From Apilactobacillus xinyiensis (GTDB lineage: Bacteria > Bacillota > Bacilli > Lactobacillales > Lactobacillaceae), in NCBI RefSeq assembly GCF_019656235.1, contig NZ_BPLL01000009.1:1-54074 (forward strand): a stretch of DNA of 54,074 nt, read 5' to 3'. The notes beneath the pieces were generated by a model. The model did no database searches. It was not told the origin of the DNA and saw only the letters and a list, made by a program, of their open reading frames with translations. Of this stretch, positions 18,838 to 26,805 are shown one piece after another. A program made the translations under genes and the position numbers. Each line of letters opens with the position of its first letter. The stretch's first letter is position 1.

Positions 18838-19150
18838 GCTAAGATTTAGACCGAGCAGGGATTTTAATATTGAACTGAAACGATTATCAAAGTTGGACAG
18901 ATCGATTGTTTCTGAAGTTAGAGCGGCTATAGATATACTTTTAGAAATGAATAGTCTACCAGAAGAATTCAAAGATCATCAGCTAAAAAATGAACTTAGT
19001 GACTATAGAGAATTTCACATCAGAGACACTCCTAAGTATAGACAGCCCAGTCAGATTAATGATGTTATAATCACTTACTCCGTCAATTATGGAGATTTAG
19101 TGTTAACTGCCATTCATATTGGAACTCATAAGAGCATTTTTGGAAAATAA
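18830..19150 (+). CDS. toxin, YafQ/RelE-type mRNA interferase
   Basis: 106 residues from ATG 18830, inside the end of the antitoxin gene; the reading frame extends further upstream, but the overlap start is the normal TA arrangement. The C-terminal pattern DHQLKNELSDYREFHI and IHIGTHKSIFGK matches YafQ, whose catalytic His lies in the GTH motif. Such toxins cut mRNA on the ribosome. The segment between REFHI and the last strand is longer than in YafQ of E. coli (PKYRQPSQINDV). A terminator follows. Confidence 0.8.
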   Translation: MAKLRFRPSRDFNIELKRLSKLDRSIVSEVRAAIDILLEMNSLPEEFKDHQLKNELSDYREFHIRDTPKYRQPSQINDVIITYSVNYGDLVLTAIHIGTHKSIFGK

Positions 19151-19156
19151 ATCATT

Positions 19157-19193
19157 AAAAAATAGATACTATAATATATAGTATCTATTTTTT
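19157..19193 (+). terminator. rho-independent terminator
   Basis: AAATAGATACTATA / TATAGTATCTATTTTTT hairpin just after the toxin gene. Confidence 0.8.
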
Positions 19194-19252
19194 GTGTAAT
19201 ATTAGGGCAACTAATTTTCATGTTAGTTCATGAAATCAGTTACCCAATTAAT

Positions 19253-19696
19253 TTATAATTTATGATTGTATTTCATCATGATATGCATAGATTGTTCATG
19301 CATAAAAGGTTCGCCCATACTTACAAAGCCAAATTTTTCATAGAAACCTTGCTTATCAAGTTGTGCAGTGATAATAATGTCTTTTTGATCAGTATTGTAT
19401 TTAGCAATTTGCATCATCAAATAATCCATTAATTGCTTACCCATACCCGTGCCACGCACTTCTGGAACCGTTAGCACTCGACCAAAAGATAAGTAATCTT
19501 TTTCATCATAAAAACGAGCGTACGCGACTAATTTACCGTCTTTAGTTGCTAAAATGTGTTTAGCAGTTAAATCGTTATCATCCGCATCCACAAAAGTTCG
19601 ATTTTGTTGCACACAAAACGTTACTGCACGAATATGATACATTTGCCAAATTTGTTGATTAGTAAGTTGATTAAAATCTAAGCATTGCCATTGCAT
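19253..19696 (-). CDS. elaA: GNAT acetyltransferase, ElaA-like
   Basis: 147 residues. The N-terminus IRAVTFCVQQNRTFVDADDNDL and HILATKDGKLVAYAR match the ElaA branch of GNAT proteins. The acetyl-CoA loop is VRGTGMGKQLM, and the C-terminal FYEKFGF is the usual last strand. The acceptor is not known for this family member. AGGAAG precedes the ATG. Stands alone. Confidence 0.8.
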   Translation of the reverse strand: MQWQCLDFNQLTNQQIWQMYHIRAVTFCVQQNRTFVDADDNDLTAKHILATKDGKLVAYARFYDEKDYLSFGRVLTVPEVRGTGMGKQLMDYLMMQIAKYNTDQKDIIITAQLDKQGFYEKFGFVSMGEPFMHEQSMHIMMKYNHKL

Positions 19697-19919
19697 AATA
19701 AAACTTCCTTTTTATTAAAATGATATAGCGGATTACGTTAGCTTTTAAACAACTCGAGCTCGATTAATTATAATGGTGATTATATGATTTTTTTTAACTA
19801 ACACTAATTTTTTTATGTTAATAAGACATTTAATTGCCTGCATAATAACCACCCTTACAATTTTTTAAAATAATATCACATTTGTGAATAAATATGAACC
19901 GTAAGACTTAAAAAAACAG

Positions 19920-20110
19920 TTCACTTTTCATCACAACTACTGTATAGTTATAAACATACAATTACATAGAAAAAGAGCGTTGATTAATAATTATTGGAAG
20001 TAATTATTAACCAGCTTACAAGTATCCAAGTACTTGCTCGCCTTTTAACGCCCTTCATAAAGTTATATAACTTATAAAATGAGTATATAACATTTTAAGG
20101 GCGCTTTCAA
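19920..20110 (+). promoter_or_regulatory. promoter and multi-hairpin leader of the RepA_N-like gene
   Basis: The gene-free stretch 19697-20193. A promoter TTCACT (19920-19925) / TATAGT (19943-19948) with a 17-bp spacer is followed by about 240 bases of untranslated leader. In order it holds a perfect 10-bp hairpin TTAATAATTA/TAATTATTAA (19984-20010), CAAGTA/TACTTG (20019-20036), and CGCCCTT/AAGGGCG (20049-20103) enclosing the palindrome AAGTTATATAACTT. It does not match a T-box or a known riboswitch I can name; antisense or attenuation control is possible. 19697-19919 shows nothing further. Confidence 0.5.
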
Positions 20111-20172
20111 TCTTTATTATGCATATTAAAGCTAAGGGTGTGGCAGGAGTCTATCTTGTTGCACTCTTTTTT

Positions 20173-20189
20173 CTATCCAAAGGGGATAG
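20173..20189 (+). promoter_or_regulatory. hairpin that hides the ribosome binding site
   Basis: CTATCC (20173-20178) pairs with GGATAG (20184-20189). The AAGGGG ribosome site for the ATG at 20194 lies in the loop and stem, so translation may be regulated by this fold. Confidence 0.45.
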
Positions 20190-20193
20190 TCAC

Positions 20194-20988
20194 ATGGCAC
20201 AATTTATACAAATGGATATGCAGATTTTACATAATTCAGCACTTAATTCAGATGAAAAAATCGCTTTAGCACTAATTATGGATCGTATGAAATCATCGGT
20301 TCAACGTAGTGAATTTTTTGATAAACAGCATCAAGCCCACTATGTTATCTATTCAGTAGCAGAACTAGCACAAAATCTAGGTGTGGGTTCAAATACGGCA
20401 GTTAAAATTTTAAAGAAGTTAGCGCAATTAGGTTTAATTATTAAACAGCGGGTATTCAGTCATGCAACGCGTATTTTTCTACCAACTGAAAAATCAGAAT
20501 CCACCCAAATGTTACATTCTACAACTACTAAATCCCAAAAAGTAACATCTAATCAAAGTACTTTAAATCAAAATAAATACACAGATGATACAAATGACAC
20601 CCAAGCAACTGTTGCTGAACATATCAAATCAGATGCATTAACGGTGCTAGGGCAGGGACTAATCCGCAAGGGTGGAATGCCCAGTCGATTAGTTGATATT
20701 TTAAAAGTGTATGCGTTTGGTAGTCGTGAAAAACTATATACCTATGCTAGTCTAATTTTCAAGGCGAAACATTGGGCAAGTAAACGAGCTAGTGCATATA
20801 TAGATAATGCCTATAGTCCATTTCGTTTTGAACTTAATACATTAATGACCACTGCGTTAGTGCATAATATTAAAACGATTATTATTAATGCACATAAAAA
20901 AGCCCACAATCCAAATGGCTACATGATGAGTTCATTCATGCGGCTATTTGAAGAGCAGGCGAATGCGTATTTGGTTAATAATGCGTGA
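20194..20988 (+). CDS. RepA_N-type replication initiator-like protein
   Basis: 264 residues from ATG 20194; AAGGGG sits 9-10 bases before it, whereas an upstream ATG at 20119 has no ribosome site. Residues about 1-110 resemble the RepA_N winged-helix domain: a helix with SDEKIALALIMDRMKSS, then YSVAELAQNLGVGSNTAVKILKKLAQLGLI, a DNA-reading helix-turn-helix. A polar linker (about 120-160) leads to a helical C-terminal domain. Known relatives start plasmid replication or act in phage and chromosome islands. No partition genes are present, so its role here is unclear. The long structured leader upstream is unusual. Confidence 0.65.
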   Translation: MAQFIQMDMQILHNSALNSDEKIALALIMDRMKSSVQRSEFFDKQHQAHYVIYSVAELAQNLGVGSNTAVKILKKLAQLGLIIKQRVFSHATRIFLPTEKSESTQMLHSTTTKSQKVTSNQSTLNQNKYTDDTNDTQATVAEHIKSDALTVLGQGLIRKGGMPSRLVDILKVYAFGSREKLYTYASLIFKAKHWASKRASAYIDNAYSPFRFELNTLMTTALVHNIKTIIINAHKKAHNPNGYMMSSFMRLFEEQANAYLVNNA

Positions 20989-21004
20989 TTGATTTTCAAT
21001 TAAA

Positions 21005-21040
21005 AAAAGATTGAGTCCTATATTTTGAACTCAATCTTTA
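21005..21040. terminator. bidirectional terminator
   Basis: AAAAGATTGAGT / ACTCAATCTTT between the convergent genes ending at 20988 (+) and 21043 (-). Confidence 0.8.
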
Positions 21041-21042
21041 AA

Positions 21043-22158
21043 TTAATGCTTTTTATTAATTTTCTTGTGTGATTGTTTTTTTACATGTTTTTTATGTGTA
21101 ATTTTTTTCTTTGTTTTTTTAGTTAATTTTTTAGCTTTATTATTATTAATGGATTTTTTTAAGCTATTTATTTGTTCTTTTAGATTATTTATTTCATTTT
21201 TATTATTCGATAGTTCTTGCTTTAAGTAGTCGATGCTAGCTTGGTTATTATCAGATCCATTTTGAATTATTACTGTTGAGCTTTTATCTGTTTGTTGAGT
21301 ATTTTGTTTTGAATCTTTATCATTGTTTGTATTTGTTTTATTATCGAATATTTCTGACATTCTATTATATATTTCATTGAATTTGAAATCATCATCTGAA
21401 AACTCATCTTCATATTCGAATCCTCTAACTGTTTCTAAAAATAAGCAATCATTGTGAGCATTTGAAATATCGTTAAATACTTCCCTAGAAAGACCCTTAG
21501 AATTTAACATGCTATTGTATTTATTTTTATATAATTTTGATGCTTCCAATGCTTTATCAGAATAATACTTTAATTTATCAATATTTTTTCTCAAAGAATC
21601 GTCATTGTACCTAACATTTAATTCTTCTATTTTAGGTTTATAGTTCGTTAAGATAATATTACGTGATTGTTCGATTAATTTCTTAGTGTCAACATTAGGT
21701 ATGGTTGTAAGATTATGAGTGTATGTGTCTAAATTCTTTTGTTGAGACTTACTTAAACCAGATAAATTGCTATAAGGGTTAGTGCTTGAAATCATTTCAC
21801 AGAATTTTAATATTTCTTTTCTGTCATTTGTATTTGAATCAAAGTTTTCAAAAAATGCTTTTTCTGAGTTTTTAGAATCTATTTGTTTTTGTATGTCATT
21901 GTAATGCTCGTTTATTAAGTTGATTGATTTTTTAGCTTGGTTAGACAATTTTTCTTCAAATTGACTAGCTAAAAGTTCTAAGCTAGCGTCATTATAAGTG
22001 TTCTTGAAGTTATTTTGTCTTTCTTGACTGTTTTTTAATTCTTCTTGCTGTGACCAGTTTATCTCGTTTGCTTTAGCATGTGTTAAATTTAATGAACCTC
22101 CCAAAATAATCATTGCCATTGGTGCTATTAGTAGTGATTTTTTGTTTATATTCTTCAC
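21043..22158 (-). CDS. secreted coiled-coil protein with Lys/His-rich tail
   Basis: 371 residues. The start is GTG 22158, preceded by GGAG at 9 bases. It has a signal peptide (about 8-29, cleavage near THA-KA) and a long, highly polar helical region (about 35-260). A Q/T/N-rich linker follows, then a heptad-like coiled coil (LKQELSNNKNEINNLKEQ, about 305-340) and a very basic end with repeated KKxxKK and HKKH. The tail has no sorting motif, so cell-wall attachment would be by charge. No enzyme domain seen. The basic tract resembles those in the proteins at 2210, 26806 and 27869. Confidence 0.65.
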   Translation of the reverse strand: MKNINKKSLLIAPMAMIILGGSLNLTHAKANEINWSQQEELKNSQERQNNFKNTYNDASLELLASQFEEKLSNQAKKSINLINEHYNDIQKQIDSKNSEKAFFENFDSNTNDRKEILKFCEMISSTNPYSNLSGLSKSQQKNLDTYTHNLTTIPNVDTKKLIEQSRNIILTNYKPKIEELNVRYNDDSLRKNIDKLKYYSDKALEASKLYKNKYNSMLNSKGLSREVFNDISNAHNDCLFLETVRGFEYEDEFSDDDFKFNEIYNRMSEIFDNKTNTNNDKDSKQNTQQTDKSSTVIIQNGSDNNQASIDYLKQELSNNKNEINNLKEQINSLKKSINNNKAKKLTKKTKKKITHKKHVKKQSHKKINKKH

Positions 22159-22297
22159 AGTAGTAAACTCCTAAATATGTATTTTTTAAATATGAACGTA
22201 ATATTCTACCATGATTTTTAATGCTAAAGCAATGTTTGATTTGATATGTAGGCGATTGTGATATATTAGAGATGTAAATTAAGGAAGTGCATTTTAA

Positions 22298-23530
22298 ATG
22301 AAAAAACATTTTGACGTGAATACTTTGAAATGTAAAGTGTTTGCACTATTAAATAATATAAGAAATGATGAAAATAGTGATAAAGTTGACTTTTCTGTTG
22401 TTTTGCAATCTGGTATGTTATCCTATTCCACTATGTTAATGAATGATGTTTTAAAATATATTATTTTAGAAGCTAGCTCAGGTGACTATTTTTCAGAAGA
22501 AGATTTATCAAAAGATATACTCCAGATATGTTGCAGAAGTATATTGTCAGAAAAAGATGATGAAACAATCTTTAAAGAAATTATGCGATTAATTAATTCA
22601 AAACCAAAAAAATTTTTTTGTATTATACCAATACACGGTATTGAGTTAACTTATTGTTATAATTTTGGAATTGTGAGTCTTTATCCTTCATCTATGAAAA
22701 CTGAAGTTATACGTTCAAGTTATAATAAGGATATGAGCGACTTTTTTTTAAATTCCAAGAATAAAATTGGAAATTTTGATAATGAAGATTTTGCAACCAT
22801 TAACGTATTAGCTTTGTCATCACAAAGAGCAGTAGAAATTGCAATTTATGAAATAAATAAGACGTTAAACGTTATAAAGTTTCTTTTTAATGGTATTGGT
22901 AATTTATATCAAATTGGAATTGGTAAAAAAACCGAAACAATGTTTGACAATGAATTTATAGTTGCTTCTAATGAATATAGTAAAGGTTCAATGAAACATC
23001 CTTTTAAGTTTTTGCCAATGCCTGCAAATTTAAACAATCTAAACAAAAACGGTAAAAAATTTGTAGAAATAGTAACTAAAATACAAAGTAAAATTTATAA
23101 AAAGCAAAAAACGACCCCTTTAGAAAGGTCGTTATTTAATTCCGTAAACTTAATTGCATCAGCTTTATACACTGATGATTATGAAGTACGTATGATTAAA
23201 TTAATGTCAGCAATTGAATCTCTAGTTGAGCAAAAAACTTTTAACCAAAGTATTACTGATCAAGTTTGTGAACGTACAGCTTTATTATTAGGTAAAGATT
23301 TAAAATTAAGAACAGAAATATATAACACGATGATTAAATTATACAACAAAAGATCAATTTTAAGTCATGGTGACACAGTAAGAATTACTAAATATGATGT
23401 AGACTATTTATTTAATAAATCAAGGAATTTATGTTTTCTTTTTCTTGATAGATTTGATGAGTTTAACGATTCTAATAAAAAAGAAAAAAACAAATTAAAA
23501 GAATATATTTTAAAATTGAAACTGAGTTAG
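22298..23530 (+). CDS. large protein with HEPN-like C-terminus, possible defence gene
   Basis: 410 residues, soluble, very AT-rich. The C-terminal 130 residues form a helical region with SLVEQKTF, then LYNKRSILSHGDT, where R352 and H357 give an R-x4-H pattern as in Apea-like/HEPN domains, followed by a long amphipathic helix (YLFNKSRNLCFLFLDRF). HEPN proteins are often RNases of toxin or anti-phage systems. The N-terminal 250 residues are not recognised. AAGGAAG precedes the ATG. It is a single gene without a clear antitoxin partner, so the role is inference. Confidence 0.5.
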   Translation: MKKHFDVNTLKCKVFALLNNIRNDENSDKVDFSVVLQSGMLSYSTMLMNDVLKYIILEASSGDYFSEEDLSKDILQICCRSILSEKDDETIFKEIMRLINSKPKKFFCIIPIHGIELTYCYNFGIVSLYPSSMKTEVIRSSYNKDMSDFFLNSKNKIGNFDNEDFATINVLALSSQRAVEIAIYEINKTLNVIKFLFNGIGNLYQIGIGKKTETMFDNEFIVASNEYSKGSMKHPFKFLPMPANLNNLNKNGKKFVEIVTKIQSKIYKKQKTTPLERSLFNSVNLIASALYTDDYEVRMIKLMSAIESLVEQKTFNQSITDQVCERTALLLGKDLKLRTEIYNTMIKLYNKRSILSHGDTVRITKYDVDYLFNKSRNLCFLFLDRFDEFNDSNKKEKNKLKEYILKLKLS

Positions 23531-23611
23531 TTTAAAGTAATGATTGACGTTATTTCCACGTAAAAGATCTAATGTATAATGAATATATACATAAGAACAT
23601 AGGAGGATAAA

Positions 23612-24163
23612 ATGGATTTTTGTGAAAACTGTGGAAATGACTTATTATTTGATCATGATTTTTGTTATCAATGTGGATACAACATTAACAATCCGCAAGA
23701 TTCTTACGTGGTGAATGTGGATATGCCAGCGATAAACTATTCTAAACGAAAACAGAATCGAGATTTTAAAGCTGCCGAGATTTTAAAATATAAAAATCGC
23801 TTAAGTTTACATAGTGGCATTGAAAACGTCTTTATTGCTCAAGTGGCCAATAAGCAACGAATTATGTCTTGTTCGTATGTGATGTCAGCAATCTTAGACG
23901 TTGAATTTTTTGTTTTATCATTTGAAGATGCTGGCATCGTAATGTTAGGAATGGATATGCGCGGTTGTTTTGATAGTAATAATATCTTCATCCCTAGAAA
24001 TGCTATTACGACCATTCATAGTCGCCGTGGTTTAATGCATCGAGTACTTAAATTTTCAACGGGAAGGCTTAGCTTTAAGTTACTTTTGCCTAGTTTGGTA
24101 ATTGGTTCCCCTTATCAAAAGGCTAATTTAGCTCATTTGCAACGTTGTATCGCTAAGTATTAG
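23612..24163 (+). CDS. zinc-ribbon and PH-like domain protein
   Basis: 183 residues. Residues 4-22 form a double zinc knuckle, CENCG and CYQCG, as in zinc-ribbon proteins of Firmicutes. The remainder (about 65-180) has the pattern of a bacterial PH-like domain: alternating strands with IMSCSYVMSAILDVEFF, IFIPRNAITTIHSRRG and a final helix ANLAHLQRC. AGGAGG sits 7-8 bases before the ATG. Function unknown. Confidence 0.6.
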   Translation: MDFCENCGNDLLFDHDFCYQCGYNINNPQDSYVVNVDMPAINYSKRKQNRDFKAAEILKYKNRLSLHSGIENVFIAQVANKQRIMSCSYVMSAILDVEFFVLSFEDAGIVMLGMDMRGCFDSNNIFIPRNAITTIHSRRGLMHRVLKFSTGRLSFKLLLPSLVIGSPYQKANLAHLQRCIAKY

Positions 24164-24256
24164 TGGTTTTAGCTTGGGTTGTTCAGAATATATGCATACA
24201 ATATAGGCACTTTAACCTATTTGTTAAAGCTAAATTTGTATGAAGGGATGATAGAT

Positions 24257-25021
24257 ATGGTAAGTGTGACACAACTAGCTAGAACTTATAAACAACCATA
24301 TGGTGGTTATTTACCTGTACGTACTTTTACTAAAAAGCAATTTGATGATGGAATTGAACTATCTACAAATGAAAATATTTTGCCCCAATTAGTTGGGTTA
24401 GCGGTAGATTATTTAACTCGTTTATGTCAAAATCAATCTTTTGAAACTGCTTTTTTCATTTCATTGCGAGGAATTGATAATTATAAGGCGATTACTAACC
24501 AGTCAGTAGATCCAAGTATGATGGAAATTAATGGCTTAGATGATAAATCAATCATTAATGCATGTCGATTGGCCTCTTTTGACGTATGGTATCGCAACTT
24601 GGCGGCTGCACGGACTTTTAAAGATCCCAAATTAATTTAACCCAATGCGGAAACCATTAATAACATTAAGACGATGGTTACTCGTACCCTTACGTTCTTT
24701 GATAACTATGAGCAAATCGTAGAAAATGGTTTTACAATGCCTGGCGGGTATACTGCAACGGTTGATTCTGGTGATGGTGATTATCTAACTACCCACACAT
24801 TAGTTGATTTAAAGGTATCAAAGCAAAACATTAATAGTAAATACACTTTACAGTTAGCAATGTATTATTTAATGGGCATGCATTCCATCAATCCTAATTT
24901 TGAAAATATTGAAACATTGGCAATTTTTAATCCGCGTTTAAATAAATTATACAGTCGGACAATTGCAGACATTGACCATGATGTGTTGACATCCATTGCT
25001 AGTGATGTAATTGCGTATTAA
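24257..25021 (+). pseudogene. PD-(D/E)XK nuclease-like gene broken by an in-frame stop
   Basis: Reads as one frame of 254 codons from ATG 24257 (AAGGGA upstream) to 25021, with a single in-frame TAA at 24638-24640 (codon 128). Codons on both sides continue the same protein without a shift. The second half has VDSGDGDYLTTHTLVDLKVSK and then LQLAMYYLMG, the D...DxK...Q layout of the PD-(D/E)XK nuclease superfamily, and FNPRLNKLYSRT. Similar proteins are common in Lactobacillaceae, with unknown role. The cause is most simply a nonsense mutation; a sequencing error or translation restart at ATG 24674 are alternatives. Confidence 0.6.
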
Positions 25022-25090
25022 TTGTCTTAGCGTTTTGTTATAAGTTTATTTTTTTGATATTATAAGTATAACTAGAAGGGAGTTGCTTGA

Positions 25091-25471
25091 ATGGATTATA
25101 TGCAATTTATTACTCAACATTTCTGGATATCCTTAGGTATCGCGATTGTTTTACTGGTTATATTTTTATACATAGTTACTTCACTGATTAATCGTCATTA
25201 TCTTAAGAAACTTAATGCAATGATTGACGAAGCACCTATAACAGCTGAAAATATGAAACCAGGCCAAACGATTGTTAGAACGCTAGGCACTACGAATGAT
25301 GATATTATTTCTCGTTTTTTAGAACCTTTTACAGCGGATAAATTTACGGTTAAAGTTAGCAATCGTCAAGTTGGGGGTAAAAGTGTTAACTATAATAACG
25401 TTACTAAGACTTATGACAGTCAAGATAACACGCGCTACGTTACAGTTTTAACGATTACTAAAAAGTATTAG
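25091..25471 (+). CDS. single-span membrane protein, unknown function
   Basis: 126 residues: one N-terminal membrane span (about 10-33) followed by a soluble domain of about 90 residues rich in Thr/Val strands (PGQTIVRTLGTTNDDIISRF, YVTVLTITKKY). AGAAGGGAG precedes the ATG. No family recognised. A terminator follows directly. Confidence 0.6.
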   Translation: MDYMQFITQHFWISLGIAIVLLVIFLYIVTSLINRHYLKKLNAMIDEAPITAENMKPGQTIVRTLGTTNDDIISRFLEPFTADKFTVKVSNRQVGGKSVNYNNVTKTYDSQDNTRYVTVLTITKKY

Positions 25472-25475
25472 ATAT

Positions 25476-25512
25476 AAAAACGCTACTAACAGGTTAGTTA
25501 GGTAGCGTTTTT
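25476..25512. terminator. bidirectional terminator
   Basis: AAAAACGCTAC / GTAGCGTTTTT with an inner CTAAC/GTTAG stem, between convergent genes. Confidence 0.85.
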
Positions 25513-25520
25513 GTTTAGAT

Positions 25521-25865
25521 TTAATTATTATCGGTATAGTTTAAATAATTTTGGGTTATGGATGCAACTGAGAATACTAACAGCCACCCATAAATGCCAT
25601 AAAATAGAAAAGCGGGCATTACAGCAATAACAAATACTATATTTATATATAATATTCTTTTTCGATTCTTTTCATTACGGATAATTTTATATTTAGGGAA
25701 TCTTTTTGTAACCATACTTAATATTAATGCCATAATAATTGATACTAATGCTATTATAATTATTTTAGTTATATTCATTTTGGTAAAATATGAGCTAAAG
25801 CTTAAAATCCATAAGGGAATTAAAAATAAGTTATTTAAAATGATTGCTTTAATCCGATCAGACAT
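25521..25865 (-). CDS. small polytopic membrane protein
   Basis: 114 residues with about four hydrophobic segments (roughly 10-27, 32-52, 70-88, 90-106) and a basic loop KRFPKYKIIRNEKNRKR in the middle. GGAGGC precedes the ATG. No family recognised. Adjacent to a secreted-protein gene on the same strand but separated by 46 bases; co-transcription is possible. Confidence 0.6.
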   Translation of the reverse strand: MSDRIKAIILNNLFLIPLWILSFSSYFTKMNITKIIIIALVSIIMALILSMVTKRFPKYKIIRNEKNRKRILYINIVFVIAVMPAFLFYGIYGWLLVFSVASITQNYLNYTDNN

Positions 25866-25911
25866 ATTATTAAGCCTCCATTTCTACGTAGTTAAGGATG
25901 TTAAAACATAT

Positions 25912-26271
25912 CTATTTAACTAGCTTAAACCACTTAGTGTTTAAAGGTTTATTCATTGTCCAAAATGCTTTGTGATGACTGTTAAAACCTTTGCCGCTTA
26001 CAATCCAGCCCCAACTAGCGCCACCATTTTGAACTTTGATAATTTGACCGCGATTGATATTTTTACTTTGCAAAATTTTAGTGTTATTGGCCCAATCACC
26101 ATGTTTTAGTGTAACTAAATGAGTTGTCACCTTTTTGGTAGCTTTCACCTTGCGTACTTTTGACCAGTAATTAGAGTTAAATCCCGGATTACTTTGAGCA
26201 TTAGCAACGTTTGTGTTGGTAAATAACATGATTGAAAAGGTTAGTATGAATAAAGTAAATAATTTTTTCAT
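25912..26271 (-). CDS. small secreted protein, 'NYW' family
   Basis: 119 residues with a signal peptide (cleavage near ANA-QS). The mature N-terminus PGFNSNYWSKVRKVKATKKV resembles the start of the larger secreted protein at 41775-42719 (PEFDSSYWTTQWRYVQLT), so both appear to belong to one family. The rest (HGDWANNTKIL, GWIVSGKGF) is beta-rich and may be SH3-like. GGAGC precedes the ATG. Probably wall-associated; function unknown. Confidence 0.65.
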   Translation of the reverse strand: MKKLFTLFILTFSIMLFTNTNVANAQSNPGFNSNYWSKVRKVKATKKVTTHLVTLKHGDWANNTKILQSKNINRGQIIKVQNGGASWGWIVSGKGFNSHHKAFWTMNKPLNTKWFKLVK

Positions 26272-26347
26272 CTCGACAGCTCCTTATAAATATAGTTTGA
26301 CCTAATGATAACACTATTGATTTTAAATAATAGTATCATAAATAGAA

Positions 26348-26465
26348 AAGTCCTAGCTATTCGAAAATAGCTAGGACTTCGATGTTTCTTTGTACGAAGG
26401 AGTTCGTATTTAAAGAAGGATGGTTTTGACTTTTAAAGAAAGCTCCCAACGGAGCAACTACATTG
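26348..26465 (-). ncRNA. candidate small structured RNA
   Basis: The gene-free stretch 26272-26586 holds three hairpins: a perfect 14-bp stem AAGTCCTAGCTATT (26348-26361) / AATAGCTAGGACTT (26366-26379), a TACGAA/TTCGTA stem just to the right, and GCTCC/GGAGC near 26441-26454. Read on the minus strand, the 14-bp stem has a UUCG tetraloop and ends in ACTTTTCTATTT, like a terminator. No T-box or named riboswitch motif is seen. Either a minus-strand small RNA or the leader of the small gene at 26593. Confidence 0.35.
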
Positions 26466-26592
26466 TAAGATATATTGTATACAAATGGAAACAAACAGCT
26501 TATGAATTTGGACATGTGTAATAATCGATGCTTGTTAATTTGATTTATTTATACTAATGTAGTCTCAAAAAGGTTGGGAGGATGAATTGATA

Positions 26593-26772
26593 ATGAGATA
26601 TTTATTACTTACCGCTGGTTATTTATTATTAGTAATGTTAATGGGATTCTTAGTGTTAAATGTTTTTGGTGATGGAAAGTTCGTTCAGTCATTATTGACA
26701 GGCTTAACAATTGTATCGGCTAGTGCATTTACTATTTGGATTAGAAAACAAATTAAAAACAGACCATTTTAA
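26593..26772 (+). CDS. small two-span membrane protein
   Basis: 59 residues from ATG 26593, or 61 from TTG 26587; GGGAGG at 26576-26581 would allow either. Two hydrophobic spans (about 3-23 and 30-48), then a short basic tail (RKQIKNRPF). The stop codon lies inside the terminator hairpin. No family recognised. Confidence 0.55.
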   Translation: MRYLLLTAGYLLLVMLMGFLVLNVFGDGKFVQSLLTGLTIVSASAFTIWIRKQIKNRPF

Positions 26773-26785
26773 AGGGTCTGTTTTT
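26755..26785 (+). terminator. rho-independent terminator overlapping a stop codon
   Basis: AAAAACAGACC / GGTCTGTTTTT. The loop contains the TAA of the preceding small gene. Confidence 0.8.
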
Positions 26786-26805
26786 ATTATCTAATATACT
26801 TAATT

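Noticed and set aside
19975-20110. T-box or known riboswitch in the leader of the RepA_N-like gene, and likewise at 26341-26470
   Set aside because: No T-box AGGGTGG-type sequence or other conserved riboswitch core is present.
20119-20988. Window interpreted as a plasmid because of the RepA_N-like gene
   Set aside because: No partition, mobilisation or toxin-maintenance set is linked to it, and many housekeeping-type genes surround it; RepA-like genes also occur in chromosomes. It cannot be settled from this window.
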